From Metasolibacillus sp. (GTDB lineage Bacteria; Bacillota; Bacilli; Bacillales_A; Planococcaceae): a DNA stretch of 38,501 nucleotides. Shown here one piece after another: positions 1 through 8,260 of the stretch (the first letter of the stretch is position 1; every line of letters begins with the position of its first letter). The position numbers and the translations under genes are program-made. The notes beneath the pieces are model-generated. The model was given only the letters and a program-made list of their open reading frames with translations, did not search any database and was not told where the DNA came from. The stretch is from contig NZ_JAMBIZ010000036.1 of NCBI RefSeq assembly GCF_025291715.1, positions 1 to 38,501 on the forward strand. The letters are read 5' to 3'.

Positions 1-1
1 A

Positions 2-1600
2 AATGTCTTTGTTTTTCTTCTCAGGAGTAAAAACAAGAAAACAGAAAATTCAGTCAAAATTTATGCGACACTAGTGATTTGTTCTATATTTTTTATTTTG
101 CTCAATTTATTTGATATTGTGCACTATTCCCATAGTTATACACTATTTATCATTATGACAATAACAGCTATCGGTCTGTTACTTTATAAAAAAGTGCATG
201 CGCGATTAATTCAAGCTCTATTAATTGTAGCTTGGAATACAGTACTCATCCTTTTAACAATTGATAGCGGACAACTATTATTTTTGCTTGGCTTTTTATA
301 TTTGCTACTTATCGTCAACGCTTATCAGTCATATATGCTAAATACGATTTTAGCTATTATATTTGTGCTAGAAATTGCTTGGATAGTTGTTTTCAAGCAT
401 CCCAATATTCAGCTTCATCATTCTGTACAAATCTTTATTTTTTTCGCATTATTTTTATGTATTGTCGGTCTATTGCAAACGTTATATGTCAAAAGGCTTT
501 GGCTTTATGAGGAAAAAAGAAATATGGATAAGCAGCTAGAGCTTTCTTCAACTGAAGCTTATTTAAAGCTATTTTTTAACTATGCTGAAGATGCCATGGC
601 CGTATTCGATTTAAATAATAAAATTATTGAAGTCAATGCTGCATTTGAAAAAATGTATGGCTGGACGAGAGAGGAATGCATTGGCAAGTCTATTCAGCTT
701 GTGGCACCTGAAAATATTGAAGCTGCTAATGAACGATTTTCGAAGCTACTACAGGGCGAACGCTACCGTTTGCTTGAAACAAAGGATATGCGCAAAGATG
801 GTACTGTTTTCGATGCGCAAATTTCGCTAGCACCTATTTATAATTCCTATGGAGATATGCTAGCTGTTTCAGTTATTTCAAGGGATATTTCCTATTTGAA
901 GGAAAATGAAAGGCTCACTTTGCAATCAGAAAAATTAAAATTAGCTGGAGAAATCGCTGCAGGTGTAGCACATGAAATTCGCAATCCGATGACGGTAATC
1001 TCTGGTTTTATTCAAATGATGAATGAAGACCTACAATCGCCATATAGAGCATACACTGGTCTTATTCAATCCGAAATTGAGCGCATTGATTTAATTATCT
1101 CTGAATTTTTAGTGCTCTCCAAACCATTAGCTGAACAAAAGAACAGATTGAATTTATCAGAAATTATAGAGGATGTTTTTCACTTTTTTGAATTTCAACT
1201 GGAGCAGCGCCAAATTCAATTAATTCAGCAGCTTAGCAAAGAAGCACTCTTTGTCTATGGCAACGCCAATCAAATTAAGCAAGTGTTTATTAATATCGTT
1301 AAAAATGCGATTGAAGCCATTGATAACGATGGCACTGTTACATTAATTAGCTGTCATGATGAAGGCTTTGCTTATATTGAAATTGCTGATACTGGTGAAG
1401 GTATTCCACAGCATTTACTCGACTATGTTTTCGAGCCATTTTATACAACAAAGGCTACTGGCACAGGGTTGGGTATGATGATTTCCAATAAAATTATTCG
1501 TGAGCATGGTGGCATCATTCATATTCACAGTGAGGAGAAAGTCGGCACAAAAATTACGCTGAAAATCCCGCTACATCAACAAATAAAAGAAGGGGCTTAA
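2..1600 (+). CDS. Membrane-bound PAS-domain sensor histidine kinase (5' end outside window)
   Basis: Sensor kinase that should autophosphorylate on histidine and pass phosphate to a response regulator, possibly in the sporulation phosphorelay (inference). The frame is open to the left edge with no in-frame start before GTG 74, and no ribosome binding site precedes that GTG, so the true start is probably outside. Counting from GTG 74: several hydrophobic segments fill residues 1-140, a PAS domain about 161-285, the H-box AHEIRNP with His300, the N-box near 411, DTGEGIP near 439 and GTGLG near 462. No partner response regulator is adjacent. It converges on the aldehyde dehydrogenase. Family assignment is secure; the kinase's signal and target are unknown. 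Confidence 0.9.
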   Translation, partial: NVFVFLLRSKNKKTENSVKIYATLVICSIFFILLNLFDIVHYSHSYTLFIIMTITAIGLLLYKKVHARLIQALLIVAWNTVLILLTIDSGQLLFLLGFLYLLLIVNAYQSYMLNTILAIIFVLEIAWIVVFKHPNIQLHHSVQIFIFFALFLCIVGLLQTLYVKRLWLYEEKRNMDKQLELSSTEAYLKLFFNYAEDAMAVFDLNNKIIEVNAAFEKMYGWTREECIGKSIQLVAPENIEAANERFSKLLQGERYRLLETKDMRKDGTVFDAQISLAPIYNSYGDMLAVSVISRDISYLKENERLTLQSEKLKLAGEIAAGVAHEIRNPMTVISGFIQMMNEDLQSPYRAYTGLIQSEIERIDLIISEFLVLSKPLAEQKNRLNLSEIIEDVFHFFEFQLEQRQIQLIQQLSKEALFVYGNANQIKQVFINIVKNAIEAIDNDGTVTLISCHDEGFAYIEIADTGEGIPQHLLDYVFEPFYTTKATGTGLGMMISNKIIREHGGIIHIHSEEKVGTKITLKIPLHQQIKEGA

Positions 1601-1614
1601 ATACTGCCCCTTCT
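1588..1614. terminator. Bidirectional terminator between kinase and aldehyde dehydrogenase
   Basis: A 9-bp stem, AGAAGGGGC paired with GCCCCTTCT, overlaps the kinase stop codon. On the minus strand it is followed by a T-rich tract, so it best serves the aldehyde dehydrogenase. Confidence 0.75.
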
Positions 1615-1621
1615 ACATAAA

Positions 1622-3010
1622 TTACTTCATCACTCTACGAATCAGCTTCACCTTTTGCTTATAAGGTGGGAACAGTAAGTTTGTTGCAAGCTTTGTTGAA
1701 CGCTGTAAAATCGATTTCGGATGCGTGAAGCATTCAAAGCTTGCTTCCCCATGATAAGCACCCATTCCAGATGGTCCCACACCCCCAAATGGTAAATGTG
1801 TATTGCCTACATGTGCCATAATATCATTGATACAGCCTCCTCCAAATGGTAGCTCTTGAAGGAAATATTCACGTGCATTATCGTTTTCTGTAAATAAATA
1901 AGCTGCTAAAGGTTTTGGCAAGCGGCGAATCGCATGAATCGCATTCGCTAAATCGTTATATGCCATAATCGGTAAAATTGGTCCGAAAATTTCATCCTCC
2001 ATTACCTTGCTATCCCAGCCAGCACCTTCGACAATTGTTGGTGCAATATATAAATCTTCACGATCCGCCGTGCCACCAAACGTAATACGTTCAGCCTCCG
2101 CCTCCAATATCGCATTAAGCTTATCGAAATGACGCACATGAACAATACGACCATAATCATCGCTTTGTTGCGGATTTTCTCCATAAAATGCAGTAATCGT
2201 TTGCTTTAAAATTTTCATAAATTTTTTATACACTGAGCTATGCACTAAAACGTAGTCAGGTGCTACACATGTTTGCCCGTTATTTGTGAATTTACCCCAT
2301 ACAATGCGTTTTGCTGCAACTTGTAAATTGGCTGTTTGATCGACAATTGCAGGGCTTTTTCCACCTAGCTCTAAGACGATAGGCGTCAACCTATCAGCAG
2401 CAGCACGCATAATTACTTTGCCCGTTGCCACACTACCTGTAAAGAAAATAAAGTCAAAGGATGCATGAATTAATGCTTCCACTTCGTCCTTTTCGCCTTC
2501 TACAACATGTATATAATTCTCTTCAAAAGTTTCAGCAATCATTTGCTTAATTATTTTTGTCGTATGCACAGTCGCTTCAGATGGCTTAATAATTGCCGTA
2601 TTCCCACCGATAATTGCACCAAGCAATGGCTCCATCACAAGCTGGAATGGATAATTAAACGGCCCAATAATTAACACGGTACCGTATGGATCACGTACAA
2701 TATAGCTTTTGCCCGGCTGAAAGTGAACAGGTGTTTTTACAGCAATAGGCATCGCCCATTCATCAATATTTTTCACCATATGTGTAATGCTATCTAGAAC
2801 AATGCCAATTTCTGTTGCGTACGCTTCAAATTCGCTTTTATTTAAATCAAGCTTCAATGCGGCAGTAATATCTTTTTCATATTTTTGAATCGTTGCTTTT
2901 AATTTAAGCAATTGTGCTTTGCGAAATTCTATATTTTTTGTAGCACCTGAAAAATAGAAGCTACGTTGCGCCGCTATCATATTTTCTACATCTTGAGCTG
3001 TAAAATTCAT
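1622..3010 (-). CDS. NAD(P)-dependent aldehyde dehydrogenase (class 3 / YwdH-like)
   Basis: Oxidises an aldehyde, probably a medium or long-chain aliphatic one, to the carboxylic acid. From ATG 3010 (462 aa) the catalytic Glu214 lies in LELGGKSP and the nucleophile Cys248 in NGQTCVAPDYV. The C-terminus PPYKQKVKLIRRVMK resembles the tail of class 3/fatty aldehyde dehydrogenases. An ATG six codons upstream (3028) has no ribosome binding site, while GGAGAGGAAG sits 6 nt before ATG 3010, so I prefer the shorter form. It stands alone, converging on the kinase and diverging from a small gene. Substrate is not determinable from sequence. Confidence 0.9.
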   Translation of the reverse strand: MNFTAQDVENMIAAQRSFYFSGATKNIEFRKAQLLKLKATIQKYEKDITAALKLDLNKSEFEAYATEIGIVLDSITHMVKNIDEWAMPIAVKTPVHFQPGKSYIVRDPYGTVLIIGPFNYPFQLVMEPLLGAIIGGNTAIIKPSEATVHTTKIIKQMIAETFEENYIHVVEGEKDEVEALIHASFDFIFFTGSVATGKVIMRAAADRLTPIVLELGGKSPAIVDQTANLQVAAKRIVWGKFTNNGQTCVAPDYVLVHSSVYKKFMKILKQTITAFYGENPQQSDDYGRIVHVRHFDKLNAILEAEAERITFGGTADREDLYIAPTIVEGAGWDSKVMEDEIFGPILPIMAYNDLANAIHAIRRLPKPLAAYLFTENDNAREYFLQELPFGGGCINDIMAHVGNTHLPFGGVGPSGMGAYHGEASFECFTHPKSILQRSTKLATNLLFPPYKQKVKLIRRVMK

Positions 3011-3155
3011 AAAAATCTTCCTCTCCATTTTTAATTTTTATGCATAATTTCATCATTCCCACACATATTAACTACTATAACGATTGCTCAATATCCTTTC
3101 AAATGAGGATAAGCTTTCTCTTATTTATTTTTACATCGACAAGGAGGCAATTTCA

Positions 3156-3302
3156 ATGATTATGACTGAAACATGGTGGGAAACAATTTTTTCGGGACCT
3201 TTATCAATCGGTATTAATGAACAAAAGCTGCTAGAACTTGAAGATGAATCATTTTTATATTTCACTATGCCCCCTTTACAAGAAGACCTTCAAACATTAT
3301 AA
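3156..3302 (+). CDS. Small 48-aa protein of unknown function
   Basis: I do not recognise this protein. An ideal AAGGAGG (3141-3147) lies 8 nt before ATG 3156, giving a 48-residue acidic protein beginning MIMTETWWETIF. It has a Trp pair near the N-terminus, no obvious membrane segment and no Cys. The frame is open upstream to a TTG at 3084, but that codon lacks a ribosome binding site. It has its own downstream terminator, which supports an independent gene. Confidence 0.6.
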   Translation: MIMTETWWETIFSGPLSIGINEQKLLELEDESFLYFTMPPLQEDLQTL

Positions 3303-3322
3303 AATTTCCCCTCAACATACGA

Positions 3323-3349
3323 AGGGCTGTTTATTTTTTGGACAGCCCT
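3323..3349 (+). terminator. Rho-independent terminator after the 48-aa gene
   Basis: Stem AGGGCTGT / ACAGCCCT with an 11-nt loop starts about 20 nt after the stop codon, followed by a T-containing stretch. Confidence 0.7.
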
Positions 3350-3377
3350 CACTTCATTTTTGAGGCAGTTTCTTTCA

Positions 3378-3406
3378 TTGATTTTTTCTACAAAATCCCT
3401 TATAAT
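3378..3406 (+). promoter_or_regulatory. Strong sigma-A type promoter
   Basis: TTGATT (3378-3383), a 17-bp spacer and a perfect TATAAT (3401-3406). The predicted start, near 3412, falls at the first base pairs of hairpin 1 of the structured leader. Confidence 0.8.
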
Positions 3407-3410
3407 TTGT

Positions 3411-3503
3411 CATTAGGTGCCAAACCTAATGTATTAGTCGGAACAACTAATACATACAAAAGACCCCTTAAACGGCACGGATTGCTGCGGGGTCTTTTTT
3501 CAT
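3411..3503 (+). ncRNA. Structured leader or small RNA: two hairpins plus a terminator
   Basis: Hairpin 1 is CATTAGG (3411-3417) with CCTAATG (3425-3431). Hairpin 2 is TATTAGT (3432-3438) with ACTAATA (3446-3452), extendable to 10 bp at hairpin 1's expense. The third is AGACCCC (3461-3467) with GGGGTCT (3489-3495) and a T run to 3500. Loop 1 GTGCC (3417-3421) could pair with GGCAC (3474-3478) in the terminator loop. The arrangement fits a riboswitch or attenuator for the next gene, or a free small RNA of about 90 nt. It does not match any riboswitch class I know. Confidence 0.6.
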
Positions 3504-3531
3504 ATTGCTTTTGAATTAAAGGATGATGACA

Positions 3532-4014
3532 ATGAAAAAATTCGTTAACTTTTACTTACTATTATTAGTAGTATTTATTATAGTCGGTATTTCAGGATTT
3601 TCTTTCTCAAAAAATGAAAACCCTGAGCAAGCCGTTGAAGAGCTTGCCTTAGAAAATACCCCAGGCTACGCAACGATGCGTACGATTGAAGAAATGACAA
3701 AAGAACAGCAGCTTGAAGATGCTATTCTTGATATTCAAGTAACGCCCAAATTAGACGCTGAAACGGTTGTAATGGAAATGCAAAGCTCTGAGTTTATGTC
3801 ACAGGACACATTGCTAAAGGATAGCTATAATATGCTGGTCAAAATAGCAGATGAACCACAAATTACAGAATTCACTTTTATTTGGCACCAGCCTGTAAAA
3901 AATAAAAATCAAGTTGTGCTATCAATGTCATTTGACCGTGTTGCACTGAATCAATTGCCAACAATCACGTACAGCGACTTAGCTTCAATTGCCAAAACGT
4001 TTGAACAATATTAA
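3532..4014 (+). CDS. Secreted or membrane-anchored protein of unknown function
   Basis: I do not recognise this 160-aa protein. It has one N-terminal hydrophobic segment (about residues 4-25, after MKK), which may be an uncleaved anchor or signal peptide, then an acidic soluble domain predicted outside the membrane. ATG 3532 is chosen over ATG 3523 and 3526 because AAAGGA (3518-3523) is then correctly spaced. The gene follows a strong promoter and a terminator-bearing leader, so its expression probably depends on transcriptional readthrough. It is closed off by a strong terminator and stands alone. Confidence 0.75.
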   Translation: MKKFVNFYLLLLVVFIIVGISGFSFSKNENPEQAVEELALENTPGYATMRTIEEMTKEQQLEDAILDIQVTPKLDAETVVMEMQSSEFMSQDTLLKDSYNMLVKIADEPQITEFTFIWHQPVKNKNQVVLSMSFDRVALNQLPTITYSDLASIAKTFEQY

Positions 4015-4015
4015 A

Positions 4016-4051
4016 AAAAGCAAGGAATCGCCTGTTGGATTCCTTGCTTTT
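4016..4051. terminator. Strong bidirectional terminator
   Basis: A 14-bp stem (AAAAGCAAGGAATC with GATTCCTTGCTTTT, 8-nt loop) with A-rich and T-rich flanks on both strands serves the secreted protein gene and, on the minus strand, the YceI gene. Confidence 0.9.
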
Positions 4052-4076
4052 CTATATTTAATGAACGAATCATTAA

Positions 4077-4601
4077 TTACGCTGGGTTTACTTCTAACTC
4101 AACTGAAATTTTAATATCTTTCCCTACAAGTACGCCACCTGTTTCAAGTGCTGCGTTCCATGTTAGACCAAATTCTTCACGATTAATTTTTGCTTCTGCT
4201 TCAAAGCCATATACTTCTTGACCCCATGGGTTTGTGCCTTTACCGTTAAATTCTACATCAAATGTAATAGGCTTTGTTACATCTTTAATTGTTAAATCGC
4301 CTGTTAACTTATAATCATCGCCTGATTTTTCGATTGCAGTTGATTTGAATGTAATTGTTGGGAATTGCTCTGCATCAAAGAAATCTGCTGATTTTAAATG
4401 GTTATCGCGATCTTCATTACGTGTATTGATGCTTGCTGTATCAATAGTAAATGAAATATTAGCAGTTGATAAATCTGCTAAATCAGCTGCTTCAATTTGC
4501 GCTGCATAAGCTTCAAAAGCCCCTTTTACCTTTGATACCATCATGTGTTTTACGCTAAATCCAATGCTTGAGTGTGATTGATCTACTGTCCAGTTTGCCA
4601 T
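4077..4601 (-). CDS. YceI-family lipid-binding-like protein
   Basis: YceI proteins form a lipocalin-like beta barrel that binds polyisoprenoid or other amphiphilic molecules; the physiological role is often stress-related. The 174-aa protein starts MANWTVDQSHSSIGFSVKH, the conserved family N-terminus, and includes VTKPITFDVEF and the C-terminal KISVELEV strand. AGGAGGG (4610-4616) lies 8 nt before ATG 4601; a longer in-frame start at 4706 has no such site. No signal peptide is visible, so it is probably cytoplasmic. Two MhqR-like palindromes bracket its upstream region, suggesting quinone or electrophile control (inference). Confidence 0.9.
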   Translation of the reverse strand: MANWTVDQSHSSIGFSVKHMMVSKVKGAFEAYAAQIEAADLADLSTANISFTIDTASINTRNEDRDNHLKSADFFDAEQFPTITFKSTAIEKSGDDYKLTGDLTIKDVTKPITFDVEFNGKGTNPWGQEVYGFEAEAKINREEFGLTWNAALETGGVLVGKDIKISVELEVNPA

Positions 4602-4622
4602 AAATAAAACCCTCCTGTTTTT

Positions 4623-4640
4623 TATCTCGAATTCAAGATA
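4623..4640 (-). promoter_or_regulatory. MhqR-like palindrome, proximal site
   Basis: TATCTCGAATTCAAGATA is an almost perfect 18-bp palindrome just upstream of the YceI ribosome binding site. From memory it closely matches the B. subtilis MhqR operator consensus (ATCTcgAAtTCgAGAT). Confidence 0.6.
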
Positions 4641-4761
4641 TGTTGTCAAAATAAAGCAGCCTACAACTTGCATATTCCCATATCGTTGCAATGTTAAACA
4701 TCGCACAATAAGTTATATATGTAAAATGGCTGAACTTTATGACTTCCTTATTTATAAATTT

Positions 4762-4790
4762 AGTATAGTAGATAATTTTCTTTGCGTCAA
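4762..4790 (-). promoter_or_regulatory. Sigma-A promoter of the YceI gene
   Basis: On the minus strand TTGACG (4785-4790), a 17-bp spacer, then TATACT (4762-4767). The start near 4755 gives a leader of about 150 nt. Confidence 0.7.
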
Positions 4791-4796
4791 CAAAAA

Positions 4797-4814
4797 TATT
4801 TCGAATTCGAGATT
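4797..4814 (-). promoter_or_regulatory. MhqR-like palindrome, distal site
   Basis: TATTTCGAATTCGAGATT lies 6 bp upstream of the -35 box of the YceI promoter and abuts the srtB stop codon. Same core (TCGAATTCGA) as the proximal site about 170 bp away. Confidence 0.55.
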
Positions 4815-5521
4815 TATTTTTCTACTGTTATTTTGGCATGTACAACAAAGCGCTCATCATCATTTGGAGATGTCGTACATGTAGACAATGTAATAATGCT
4901 GTCATTTGCTGCCACAGTAACAGGCATCATAATTTGCGATTTTTGTTGAATCGTCTGCAAAAATTCCGCATAGGATGTATCGGTAAATTCTGTTTCAATA
5001 TAATAAAAATCAGTCGTTGTTTCATAGGCAGCAAATACTTCAAGGCGATAGCGCTCACTTGGTGTTTCGTAAATAAAAGATGGATGTGCCTCCACATAAT
5101 TTTGTTCTGCAAATTTCGCGAGCTCTCCAAACATCGTGCCATTGCGCATCACATGTCCATATAAAATTGTATGGCGTGCATTTATCTCATTGCGGTAATC
5201 CATAAAAATACTACCTGCACGACTTTTTTCACCTGCATAATTATGATGCAAATAAAAATCATTATTATTTGTTTGTAGTACAGGATTATCGAGCTGTGTG
5301 CCTTCTAAACGAAGCCACCCAACAATCTCTTGGTTAATTTTTTGCAGCTCAATAAACTTCATGTCAACCCCAGTTTTCTCAATAGAAGCCTCTTCATACA
5401 CTTCCTGTACTTGCTCTAGCTCCTGCTCAATTTGCTTATAGCTATAAAAATAACGCACAATGCCTGCAGCTGAAATAAAAAAGACAATTATACAAATGGC
5501 TTGAATTAGTTTCACCTTCAT
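4814..5521 (-). CDS. srtB: Class B sortase
   Basis: Membrane-bound transpeptidase that cleaves an NPQT-type sorting signal and links the protein to peptidoglycan. The 235-aa protein has an N-terminal membrane anchor (residues 4-24), His123 in LYGHVMRNG, the nucleophile Cys215 in TLSTC and Arg224 in DERFVVHAK, the sortase triad, plus the class B YETPSERYRLEVFA region. It is the last gene of the heme locus, 12 bp after the ATPase gene. Its natural substrate in this window is the IsdC-like protein, which ends in NPQTS. Co-transcription from the Fur-type promoter is likely. Confidence 0.93.
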   Translation of the reverse strand: MKVKLIQAICIIVFFISAAGIVRYFYSYKQIEQELEQVQEVYEEASIEKTGVDMKFIELQKINQEIVGWLRLEGTQLDNPVLQTNNNDFYLHHNYAGEKSRAGSIFMDYRNEINARHTILYGHVMRNGTMFGELAKFAEQNYVEAHPSFIYETPSERYRLEVFAAYETTTDFYYIETEFTDTSYAEFLQTIQQKSQIMMPVTVAANDSIITLSTCTTSPNDDERFVVHAKITVEK

Positions 5522-5533
5522 ATAATCGCCTCC

Positions 5534-6304
5534 TTAAATACCGATTGGTACCATATACAAGCCAAGCACTACATCTTCATGAAAAATCGCTTCAACTCCG
5601 TATACGTCTTTCACCGTTTCTTTTGTAATAACATCGCGAGGTGCTCCTTCTGCAACGATACGCCCTGCACTCATTAAAATAATATGATCGCTATAGCGGA
5701 TCGCTTGGTTAATATCGTGCAGCACCATGACAATCGTTAAGCCTTGCTTTTCATTCAGTTCCTTCACTAGCTCCAGTAGCTCTAGCTGATAATAAATATC
5801 TAAATAGGTTGTCGGCTCATCTAAACATAGTAGCTCGCTTTGTTGGGCTAATGCCATCGCAATCCATACGCGCTGCCTTTCCCCCCCAGACAATGCTGAT
5901 AAATCATAATGGCGCTTTTCGCTTAAACTTGTACATGCTAACGCCCAATCAACTGCTTGCTGGTCCTCTACCTCATTTTTTTTCAGTAAAGAATGATATG
6001 GCATACGGCCATATCCGACGAGCCTTTCTACTGTTAAATCTTGTGGAATATCATTTTGCTGATACACAATCGCAAATTTTTGTGCAAATTCCTTTGGCTT
6101 ATAGTGCACTAAATCTTTATTGTCTAGCGTTGCTTTACCTTGTAACGGAGAATGGTTGCGTGCCATTACATTCAATAATGTCGATTTACCACAGCCATTT
6201 GGTCCGATAATTGTCGTAATTTTGCCGTGCTGAATGGCTGTCGATATATTTTGTAAATGCTGCTTTTTACCGTCATGTGAGACAATAATTTTTTGTAATT
6301 CCAC
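5534..6304 (-). CDS. Iron/heme ABC transporter ATP-binding protein (FecE/HmuV family)
   Basis: Energises heme-iron import together with the adjacent permease and IsdE-like lipoprotein. The 256-aa protein has Walker A GPNGCGKST (34-42), signature LSGGERQ (138-144), Walker B LLCLDEP (158-164) and the switch His196. GTG 6304 follows GAGGGTGAT. Only 4 bp separate it from the permease stop, so translation is probably coupled. S. aureus Isd loci encode IsdD/E/F with a shared ATPase, whereas here a dedicated ATPase gene is in the cluster. Confidence 0.92.
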   Translation of the reverse strand: MELQKIIVSHDGKKQHLQNISTAIQHGKITTIIGPNGCGKSTLLNVMARNHSPLQGKATLDNKDLVHYKPKEFAQKFAIVYQQNDIPQDLTVERLVGYGRMPYHSLLKKNEVEDQQAVDWALACTSLSEKRHYDLSALSGGERQRVWIAMALAQQSELLCLDEPTTYLDIYYQLELLELVKELNEKQGLTIVMVLHDINQAIRYSDHIILMSAGRIVAEGAPRDVITKETVKDVYGVEAIFHEDVVLGLYMVPIGI

Positions 6305-6308
6305 AACA

Positions 6309-7271
6309 TCACCCTCTTCTCAATAAAAATATTAAAAATGGTCCACCGATAATTGCCATAATGGTCGAGGCAGGTATTTCTAACGGCGCAATTAGCGTAC
6401 GACCAATCGTATCTGCTAATAGAATAATAAACGCACCTAACAGCGCTGTAAAAGGTAATAGCACTTTATGGTCATGCCCGACAATGCGGCGTGCAATATG
6501 TGGGACAAGCAGACCGACAAAGGCTATAACACCGGCGACAACGACTGAAATCGCTGATAATAATACAGCTACTGCTGCAATGGCTAAACGCGCAACCGTC
6601 ACATTAAAGCCGATACTTTGTGCCGTTTTGTCAGATAGTGCAAGCACATTGCACCATGAATAGGTGATGAAGGCAAGCACTAAACCAACCGAGCCGTAAA
6701 TCGCCATCATTGTGACATCATCCCATGTTTTAAATGCAAGGCTTGAGCCAAGTACACTGCTCGCAGAAGCGTTCAAAGAGCCACCAAAGCTAATAAATGC
6801 TTCCGTTAGCCCTGTAAACATCGCATTGATCGCAATGCCGACTAAAATTAAACGCAATGGATTTAAACCTGATTTCCAAGCTAACGTAAATACTAAAAAG
6901 CACGCAAAAGCCCCACCAATAAACGCAAAAATCGGTGTCATGAAAAACAAAGTAGGCACAATTGACACGATAAATAGCTTTGTAAATGCCGCACCTGATG
7001 AAATACCAATCACACCTGCATCAGCAAGTGGGTTGCGCATAATTGCCTGTAGCAGAACACCTGCCACAGATAGTGCAGCTCCTGCAAAAATCGCGATAAT
7101 AATACGTGGGAAACGCAAATCACGGATAGCTGCCATTGTTTCGTTGTTTGCATCAAAAAATGCACGTATAAATTCCAAAAACCCCATTTGAATACTGCCT
7201 GTTGTCGCAGCAAAAATTGCTGTCACTACTAACAATAGCGCAATGACAACAGTGCTTATTAGTTTTTTCAT
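6309..7271 (-). CDS. isdF: FecCD-family heme/iron ABC transporter permease
   Basis: Forms the membrane channel of the importer. The 320-aa protein is hydrophobic throughout, with about nine or ten helices and the conserved FecCD features GISSGAAF, the coupling segment GLLVPHIARRIVGHDH and ADTIGR near the C-terminus. It lies 14 bp after isdE and 4 bp before the ATPase gene. The name isdF rests on context (IsdE-like partner, NEAT proteins, SrtB); by sequence alone it could serve a siderophore. Confidence 0.9.
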   Translation of the reverse strand: MKKLISTVVIALLLVVTAIFAATTGSIQMGFLEFIRAFFDANNETMAAIRDLRFPRIIIAIFAGAALSVAGVLLQAIMRNPLADAGVIGISSGAAFTKLFIVSIVPTLFFMTPIFAFIGGAFACFLVFTLAWKSGLNPLRLILVGIAINAMFTGLTEAFISFGGSLNASASSVLGSSLAFKTWDDVTMMAIYGSVGLVLAFITYSWCNVLALSDKTAQSIGFNVTVARLAIAAVAVLLSAISVVVAGVIAFVGLLVPHIARRIVGHDHKVLLPFTALLGAFIILLADTIGRTLIAPLEIPASTIMAIIGGPFLIFLLRRG

Positions 7272-7285
7272 CCCTTCACAACACC

Positions 7286-8179
7286 CTACTGTTCATAGAA
7301 AATTTCAATTAAATGTTGCAATGCCTCTGACACATTTAACGCGGCTGTTGTGCCAAATAGCTCTTCCTGTAAATCATAGACATGTCCATTTTTCACCGCA
7401 TTAAAATGCTTCCATACATCATTTGTTTTAAATTCCTCGTCAAACATTTTGATAACCTCATCTGGCATGCCATGTGCCATACGTAAAATAATATCAGGAT
7501 TGCTATTGTATAAATGCTCTGTATTCGATGCTAAATATTCCGCTTCTTGACCAGCCATTACATTAATGCCGCCAGCCCTTTTTACTAAATCCCCCGCATA
7601 AGAGTGCTCTGTTGCAACTAAATAGCTGCCTGGTACGCCTAATAATATTAAGACGATCGGCTGTTCATGCTCACTTGCCACATTTTCCACTTGTGCAATA
7701 TCATTTTTTAGCTTGTCCATCAACGCATTCGCTTGCTCTACACGATTATAACGCTTGCCTAGCTCCTCAATTTCTGCAAGCATCGTGTCGATACTTGTTA
7801 AATCAACAAAATCAACAGGTACTTTCAATTGCTCAAATGTTGGTGCTAAATCGTATTCCAATGTCGAAACAGATAATACTTCCGTTGGGTTTAATGATTT
7901 AATAATTTCCATATCTGGCTGCATCGCATTGCCGATAGACGGTAAACCGTTGAAGCGTTCAGGTAATTGCTTCACCGTATCAGGTACAGCAATTGCGTCA
8001 AGCTCTAGCTGGTCCATAATATCAGCTACAACAACTGTTCCAGCTACAATGCGATAATCCTCCTGCGGCTTTTCCTCCGCAACGGTATCTTTTGGTTGCT
8101 CTGGTGCTGCTGTGTTACTTCCACAGGCTGCAAGTAACAAAACTGACGCAAGCACTAAAAATTGCATATATTTTTTCAT
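7286..8179 (-). CDS. isdE: Heme-binding lipoprotein of the ABC importer, IsdE-like
   Basis: Receives heme from cell-wall NEAT proteins and delivers it to the permease. From ATG 8179 (297 aa) a lipobox LLAAC puts the lipidated Cys at residue 19. Met86 in GNAMQPDM and His236 in MAHGMPDEV are spaced as the Met78/His229 heme ligands of S. aureus IsdE, which supports heme over siderophore binding. The start is set by AAAGGAAAGGAAG just upstream; the frame runs open further up without a site. A stable hairpin precedes the gene, so its level relative to the NEAT genes may be set by partial termination or processing. Confidence 0.9.
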   Translation of the reverse strand: MKKYMQFLVLASVLLLAACGSNTAAPEQPKDTVAEEKPQEDYRIVAGTVVVADIMDQLELDAIAVPDTVKQLPERFNGLPSIGNAMQPDMEIIKSLNPTEVLSVSTLEYDLAPTFEQLKVPVDFVDLTSIDTMLAEIEELGKRYNRVEQANALMDKLKNDIAQVENVASEHEQPIVLILLGVPGSYLVATEHSYAGDLVKRAGGINVMAGQEAEYLASNTEHLYNSNPDIILRMAHGMPDEVIKMFDEEFKTNDVWKHFNAVKNGHVYDLQEELFGTTAALNVSEALQHLIEIFYEQ

Positions 8180-8260
8180 GTTTGGCTTCCTTTCCTTTGT
8201 TTTACTTTGAGTCAATGGGCAGATTTTGACATACACCCGCTGAATCAAAATAACAACAGC

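Noticed and set aside
3411-3503. Guanidine-II, fluoride, preQ1 or SAM riboswitch
   Set aside because: Loop sequences (TGCCAAA, CGGAACA) and conserved cores do not fit these classes.
4602-4706. In-frame N-terminal extension of the YceI protein from ATG 4706
   Set aside because: No ribosome binding site there; the family N-terminus and AGGAGGG both point to ATG 4601, and the region is leader sequence with an operator.
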